From NCBI RefSeq assembly GCF_014696625.1, contig NZ_JACJQL010000001.1:372001-436000 (forward strand): a DNA stretch of 64,000 nucleotides, given 5' to 3'. Every line of letters starts with the position of its first letter. Within the stretch, counting starts at the first letter, position 1. This document shows, in pieces, positions 59,763-64,000 of this stretch. The position numbers and the translations under genes were made by a program. The stretch is from Nostoc parmelioides FACHB-3921. GTDB lineage: Bacteria; Cyanobacteriota; Cyanobacteriia; Cyanobacteriales; Nostocaceae. A model generated the notes under the pieces. It was not told the DNA's origin. It was given only the letters and a program-made list of their open reading frames with translations, and searched no databases.

Positions 59763-61028
59763 CTATAGAGTAATGAATTGTTTTTTGTAAAAAGTGCGGT
59801 TAACAACCCAAATGTTAAACATGGGGGCTATGAATAGTTGGCAGATAACAACGGCGATCGCTACATAAATAATTCCTCCATGTACTGATATTAATAGGGC
59901 AGTAGAAAATAGTATTGTATAGATTAAATTCCAATAAAGAGTTAAGCGAGTTTTGCCCATTGCGTTCAGTAAAAGAAATGTAGCTCTACCAAATTGCAGG
60001 CTTAAAGCAGATAGACAAATTAGCATCAGTACGGGAATAGCGGATGACCATTTCTGCCCAAAAATAATTGGAACATAGATGGGAGCTAAACAGGTTTGCA
60101 ATAGAATTAGAGGTGTGATTACAAAGTAAGCTTTTTTCAAGCTACTAAAGTATCTTTCTTTGAGTTGGCTTAAATTACTGCGAACTTCGCACAGGTAAGG
60201 AAATAATGCTGAACTAAATGTATTAATGATGCTCATGCTAATACCTAAGCCAGCATTAAAAGCAAAATAATAAATACCTAATGCTTCAATACTTAAAAAA
60301 CCACCAATAATTAGATAGTCTATATTCCCTCTTAATTTACCTAGTAGTTCAATCGCTAGTAAATCGGCTCCAAAGCTAATAACTTCTTTATATTTGTCTA
60401 ATTTAAATAATTTAGGTGGTCGCCAAGAATGATTTCTCCAAGTGATGATAATCCAGACTGGGGTTGTCAACACCATAGACCAAACTATAGCCCATACACC
60501 CATACCCATAAGGGCGAAAACCACAATAATGATATTGCTTAATAATGATTGAATAACATTACATAATGCTGTAATTTTGAGTCGATTTTCTCGTTCAATG
60601 ATAGCGGAGTTAACCAAAAACAAAGGAAACATTAAATAGACTAAACCAACTGTACAGATTGGCAAAACCAACTGTTGATTTTTATAAAACTGAGCAATAG
60701 GAAAAGCAGCAATGCACTGGAACAAAAAAATTGCTATGCACAAAATCCAGTTCAACCAGTAAGATGTGTCACAGATAGTTTTCACATCCTGCTCATCAGC
60801 TTGAACAATCTTTGCGCCAATTCCCCCTCTGAAGGTGAAAACAGTGGCAAAATCAAACACCGTATAAACAACCGCCATTAATCCATAGTCTTGGGGGCTG
60901 AACATCCGCGCTAGAGTGATGGTTGTTCCCAGGCGGAAGATGCGATTGGCTAATTCTGCGGCTCCTAGCGCGCCAGCATTGCGAATAAATTTGTTTGATA
61001 GTGACTGTTTAAACTTACTGATGAGCAT
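59763..61028 (-). CDS. MOP-type polysaccharide flippase, copy 2
   Basis: 421 residues with about 12 hydrophobic segments. FIRNAGALGAAELANRIFRL, FSPQDYGLMAVVYTVFDFAT and FRGGIGAKIVQADEQDVKTI line up with copy 1 at 51916 over the whole length, so the two are duplicates. The 14-base overlap with the next upstream gene (61015) shows tight coupling. It flips a lipid-linked oligosaccharide; two copies suggest two products, or one redundant copy. Confidence 0.88.
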   Translation of the reverse strand: MLISKFKQSLSNKFIRNAGALGAAELANRIFRLGTTITLARMFSPQDYGLMAVVYTVFDFATVFTFRGGIGAKIVQADEQDVKTICDTSYWLNWILCIAIFLFQCIAAFPIAQFYKNQQLVLPICTVGLVYLMFPLFLVNSAIIERENRLKITALCNVIQSLLSNIIIVVFALMGMGVWAIVWSMVLTTPVWIIITWRNHSWRPPKLFKLDKYKEVISFGADLLAIELLGKLRGNIDYLIIGGFLSIEALGIYYFAFNAGLGISMSIINTFSSALFPYLCEVRSNLSQLKERYFSSLKKAYFVITPLILLQTCLAPIYVPIIFGQKWSSAIPVLMLICLSALSLQFGRATFLLLNAMGKTRLTLYWNLIYTILFSTALLISVHGGIIYVAIAVVICQLFIAPMFNIWVVNRTFYKKQFITL

Positions 61029-62427
61029 GATGTGAGTTCTGACCTAAAATAAAGTCTCGTAGTTGTTTGCCAACTATTTGCGGTGCAAAGTAACTCTCTA
61101 CACGCTGTCGCGCACGTTTACCTAACTCCCGTCCCCAGGCTTCGTTGTCGAGAACTTGTGTGAGTGCTTGTGCTAATGCTGTCGCATCTTCTCGCGGTAC
61201 GACTAGGCCGCCAGAAATGTCTCCACCTGCAAAAATGTCCGGTACACCAGGAGCGTCAGCCGCTACGACTGGTAGACTACAAGCCATTGCTTCCAAAGGT
61301 GCAACGGGGAAACCTTCTTGGCGAGAGGGAAGGGTGTAGACATCAGCAGCCGAGAGATAACGTTGCATGATAGCGCGATCGCTCACAAATTCATTTAGCC
61401 ATAACACCCCTTTTAGCTGCATACTGGCAATACGCTGGTGTAATTGCTCGGCATCGCTACCTGTACCCACAATTAATAATCGCAGGTTAATATCTGGACG
61501 CTGATTGCAGATTTGCTGCCAAGCTTCTAGTAATATATCTAGCCCTTTGCGCTCTATCTCTACTCTGCCATGCCAGACGACTACCCTTGCATCCAGGGGA
61601 ATATCTAGTTCTTTTCGTGCTTGGAGGCGATCGCTTCCTTGCCAAGTTGCTATATCTACAGGGTTGAAAATTTGCCCGATTTTGCTAGCTCGAATCCCGT
61701 AAGCAGATTGGATACGCTGAATCTCGGTTTGGGTAGCGACAATAACACCCGCGCAGTTGCGAAAAGATAGGTGTCGCCAGGGAACTTCTAGCCAACTCTG
61801 AGTGCGATCGCCTCCTTGGAAGGTAGCGAACACGGGAATACCAGTCATTTTTCCCAGGAGTGTACAACTATCGAAGCGGGCATACTCATATTCTTGACAC
61901 AAAATTGCTTGACAGTTTTCGCGCTTTAGTTCCTCAGCTAATAACCCCAGGGGTGTACAGAGGTAGGTTCCCACACTTTTAGCCAAATCTTTCACGGGTG
62001 TCAACAGAGAACGGCGGATGGTATTACTATCCTGAATCTCTTTAAAAGATTGAGATGCACTAGCGCCATAAACATTCAGTGATTTGCGCCGCACAGCACG
62101 GTAAGGACGATATGTTGGGGATGGGGGTAAAACGCAGATTTGGGTATTGGTGGGTATATGAGTAAAGCGTGATGGACGATCAACACGGGCGGAAATGCAA
62201 AATAATACCGTCCGCACACCGACTCCCTTGAGAGCGCTGATATAGCCGAACATCCAGCTACCGACGAACTCTTTACAGAAAGTCTCGAAAGAAATATTAA
62301 TGCTATCTAAGAAATCGTCAATCAAATCATAACAGTGGAGTAAGGCGATCGTTGGTTCTGGAATTTGTAATTCTTTTGTATCTGTGTTCTGTGGCTCGGC
62401 AAATTCTTGATTCAGAATATTTTTCAT
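61015..62427 (-). CDS. Family 4 glycosyltransferase, long form
   Basis: 470 residues. GT-B fold; IGQIFNPVDIATWQGSDR at the hinge and QEGFPVAPLEAMACSLPVVA with E-x7-E at the active site. The N-terminal 100 residues are unusual in length for GT4 and include a cysteine-rich part (LLHCYDLIDDFLDSINISFE). It overlaps the flippase by 14 bases downstream and the GT2 gene by four bases upstream, so the trio is one transcript. Confidence 0.88.
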   Translation of the reverse strand: MKNILNQEFAEPQNTDTKELQIPEPTIALLHCYDLIDDFLDSINISFETFCKEFVGSWMFGYISALKGVGVRTVLFCISARVDRPSRFTHIPTNTQICVLPPSPTYRPYRAVRRKSLNVYGASASQSFKEIQDSNTIRRSLLTPVKDLAKSVGTYLCTPLGLLAEELKRENCQAILCQEYEYARFDSCTLLGKMTGIPVFATFQGGDRTQSWLEVPWRHLSFRNCAGVIVATQTEIQRIQSAYGIRASKIGQIFNPVDIATWQGSDRLQARKELDIPLDARVVVWHGRVEIERKGLDILLEAWQQICNQRPDINLRLLIVGTGSDAEQLHQRIASMQLKGVLWLNEFVSDRAIMQRYLSAADVYTLPSRQEGFPVAPLEAMACSLPVVAADAPGVPDIFAGGDISGGLVVPREDATALAQALTQVLDNEAWGRELGKRARQRVESYFAPQIVGKQLRDFILGQNSHHAHQ

Positions 62428-63407
62428 GCTTCTAACCTCGGAACACTCAGAGAAATACGTTGTTTTGTTAACTGCAAAACATAATTAGTCACCTGTGGGG
62501 GAAAAATCTTTTTCAAGAGAAACTTGATTAATAACTTTTGAGTTGTTCTCTCCAGTAAAATCTTTTGATTTAACCTAATGGCTGCCAACAAATGTTGCTG
62601 CGCTTGGTGAACTGCAAATTTGTCATCACGATGTTGAATATACAAACTTGAGCAGTAGAGATGAAAGCTACTCATAGTATATTTTTTCAAATATTGTAGT
62701 TCTGGTGGTGCTGCTTGATAAGCCTTTTCCATTGCTATCAGACAGGCTTCTTTCATCACCTCAACTTTAGATGACATCGCCCCAGGAGTCCGACGATAAA
62801 ATATTTGGTATTCAGGGACTACAACAAAATCCCAATTAGTTGCTAGGCGCAGCCAATAATCCCAATCTTCACAAGATTTGAGCATCGGATCAAATTCACC
62901 TACTGAATTAATTGCCTCCTTTCGTATTAAGGTATTGGAACCACTGTGAATAAAGTCACTAACTAACAGATTTTGATAAACATTTCCGGTAAAAGAATAT
63001 TGAGATGATGGCAAATATGCTATGGGTTCTCCTTGTTCATCTACATCCATAAAACAAGTCCAACTATAGGCAACTCCGGCTTTTGGGTGCTGTTGCAAAG
63101 CTTTTAATTGCATTTCCAGTTTATCAACAGTCCATAAATCATCTGCATCAAGAAAAGCAATAAATTCTCCAGTTGCATGAAGAATACCACGATTACGAGC
63201 TACTGGTAATCCACCATTTTTATAGTTAAAAATTTTTAACCGCTCATCTTTGATACTTTGGATAATTTCTGGAGTTCTATCTGTAGAACCATCATTAATA
63301 ACAATGATTTCCCAGTCAGTAAAAGTCTGTTTTTGTACAGATTCGATTGTTTCTTTAATAGTCAATGCTGCATTGTAAGCAGGTATAATCACAGAAATTA
63401 ATGCCAT
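62424..63407 (-). CDS. Family 2 glycosyltransferase, group A
   Basis: 327 residues. ALISVIIPAYNAALTIKETI, EIIVINDGSTDRT, FIAFLDADDLWTVDKLEMQL, then SCEDWDYWLRLATNWDF. Shares NGGLPVARNRGILHATGEF with 56631 and 57635. The acceptor loop SWTCFMDVDEQGEPIAYLPS carries two extra residues. The DxD motif is complete. The four-base overlap ATGA with the GT4 gene downstream supports translational coupling. Confidence 0.88.
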   Translation of the reverse strand: MALISVIIPAYNAALTIKETIESVQKQTFTDWEIIVINDGSTDRTPEIIQSIKDERLKIFNYKNGGLPVARNRGILHATGEFIAFLDADDLWTVDKLEMQLKALQQHPKAGVAYSWTCFMDVDEQGEPIAYLPSSQYSFTGNVYQNLLVSDFIHSGSNTLIRKEAINSVGEFDPMLKSCEDWDYWLRLATNWDFVVVPEYQIFYRRTPGAMSSKVEVMKEACLIAMEKAYQAAPPELQYLKKYTMSSFHLYCSSLYIQHRDDKFAVHQAQQHLLAAIRLNQKILLERTTQKLLIKFLLKKIFPPQVTNYVLQLTKQRISLSVPRLEA

Positions 63408-63451
63408 ATTTTTTCACCAATAATAACTAGCTTTAGTCTTGATTAATCTTA

Positions 63452-64000
63452 TTACTTTTGTAAGGCTAACTTGACCCGCCGCATAGTGTGAAATAATGGC
63501 AGCAATTTACTATAGCCGTCAGCCCCAAACCATCGCATGAGATTAATAGCTATACTCAAGCGGATATATTCTTGGGAAAAGCGTAAACTGGGATAATAAA
63601 CCAAAGCTTGCTGACAAAACTCACGAGATTTTTGATAATCTTTTTGAAAACTTTGTAGTGGCTTCCAAGCTAGGCAAAGGTAAGTAAAACCATAACTTTT
63701 ATTTTTTAAAAACTGTAAATCTTGTGATGCAGTCGCAAAAGCTTTTTCAATGACTATAGCAAAACTTTGTGCCATTGCTTCCCAATTTTTAGAAGCACTA
63801 TTTGACCGTTGTCTGTAGTAGACTAAAGCTTCTTTGACAACTTTAAAATCATAGCTTGTGGCAATGCGTAGCCACATATCCCAATCTTCTACATAAGAGC
63901 CTAAATTGCGGTCAAATAAACCTCTTTTTTCAAAACAGACTCGACGTACCATAGCCACACTACCACACTCAACAATATTATGTTCAGTCAACTGTGGCCA
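63452..64000 (-). CDS. Family 2 glycosyltransferase, group B, C-terminal part
   Basis: The gene runs in from the right edge; about the last 182 residues are present, reading WPQLTEHNIVECGSVAMVRR then VCFEKRGLFDRNLGSYVEDW. It corresponds to the second half of the group B proteins at 53241 and 54237 (GSSAMVRRICFDKVGLFD, then EDRDMWIRLA). The frame is open to the edge. The N-terminal half with the DxD motif is outside the window. A TTG at 63991 is not the start, since homology continues upstream. Confidence 0.85.
   Translation of the reverse strand, partial: WPQLTEHNIVECGSVAMVRRVCFEKRGLFDRNLGSYVEDWDMWLRIATSYDFKVVKEALVYYRQRSNSASKNWEAMAQSFAIVIEKAFATASQDLQFLKNKSYGFTYLCLAWKPLQSFQKDYQKSREFCQQALVYYPSLRFSQEYIRLSIAINLMRWFGADGYSKLLPLFHTMRRVKLALQK

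Overview
The window looks like a piece of chromosome from a filamentous, heterocyst-forming type cyanobacterium (Nostoc/Anabaena/Calothrix group). The base composition is AT-leaning and the palindrome GCGATCGC (HIP1) recurs throughout. Intergenic regions carry heptameric tandem repeats (TTCAAAA, GTCAACT, TACACCC types) typical of these genomes. Several genes are cyanobacterial hallmarks: a PsbP/CyanoP photosystem II protein, an SLH-plus-OprB outer-membrane porin, and a PEP-CTERM protein remnant. No rRNA, tRNA or CRISPR array was seen.

Positions 1 to about 36200 form a large sulfur island. It begins with the 3' end of an alkanesulfonate monooxygenase (ssuD), followed by a Crp-family regulator (CysR-like), serine acetyltransferase (cysE), an Rrf2-family regulator (CymR-like) and cysteine synthase (cysK). 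Next come three CadD-family transporters plus a decayed fourth copy, a LysR regulator, a TauE/SafE anion exporter, a PAP2 phosphatase and small membrane proteins. Two sulfonate-binding proteins (ssuA type), an NfsA-type flavin reductase and drug-type ABC/MFS exporters follow. A long minus-strand block (22409-29810) encodes an aldo/keto reductase, an esterase, a TauD-type dioxygenase, an amidohydrolase and an NtaA/SnaA-type flavin monooxygenase. It is followed by a methyltransferase, a porin, ssuC and ssuB. Together these would let the cell import organosulfur compounds, release sulfite from them and assimilate it into cysteine.

The most striking unannotated signal is a repeated inverted motif, TAC-N20-GTA, usually with AA-rich and TT-rich outer flanks and an asymmetric inner part ending TTACC or TATC. 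I count eleven good sites between 1487 and 38533, nearly all in promoter regions of the sulfur genes. They include the Crp, LysR, TauE, PAP2, ssuA, porin and ssuC promoters. I interpret this as the operator of a sulfur-status regulon whose regulator may be one of the three transcription factors encoded here. An IS605-type element (about 38548-40266, tnpA + tnpB) has landed between one such site and the monooxygenase-like gene it probably controlled.

Positions 36200 to 50750 hold housekeeping and miscellaneous genes: GNAT acetyltransferases, a DOPA-dioxygenase family protein, an O-methyltransferase, recJ, a RecB-like nuclease, peptide deformylase, a DUF2278 protein, CyanoP, maf and lpxD. Broken genes here include a glycosyltransferase remnant and a PEP-CTERM remnant.

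Positions 50813 to 64000 are a minus-strand surface-polysaccharide cluster: seven family-2 glycosyltransferases in two paralogous groups, two family-4 glycosyltransferases, two related MOP-type flippases and a polysaccharide pyruvyl transferase-like protein. The repeated gene types point to growth of the cluster by internal duplication. The last gene runs off the right edge.
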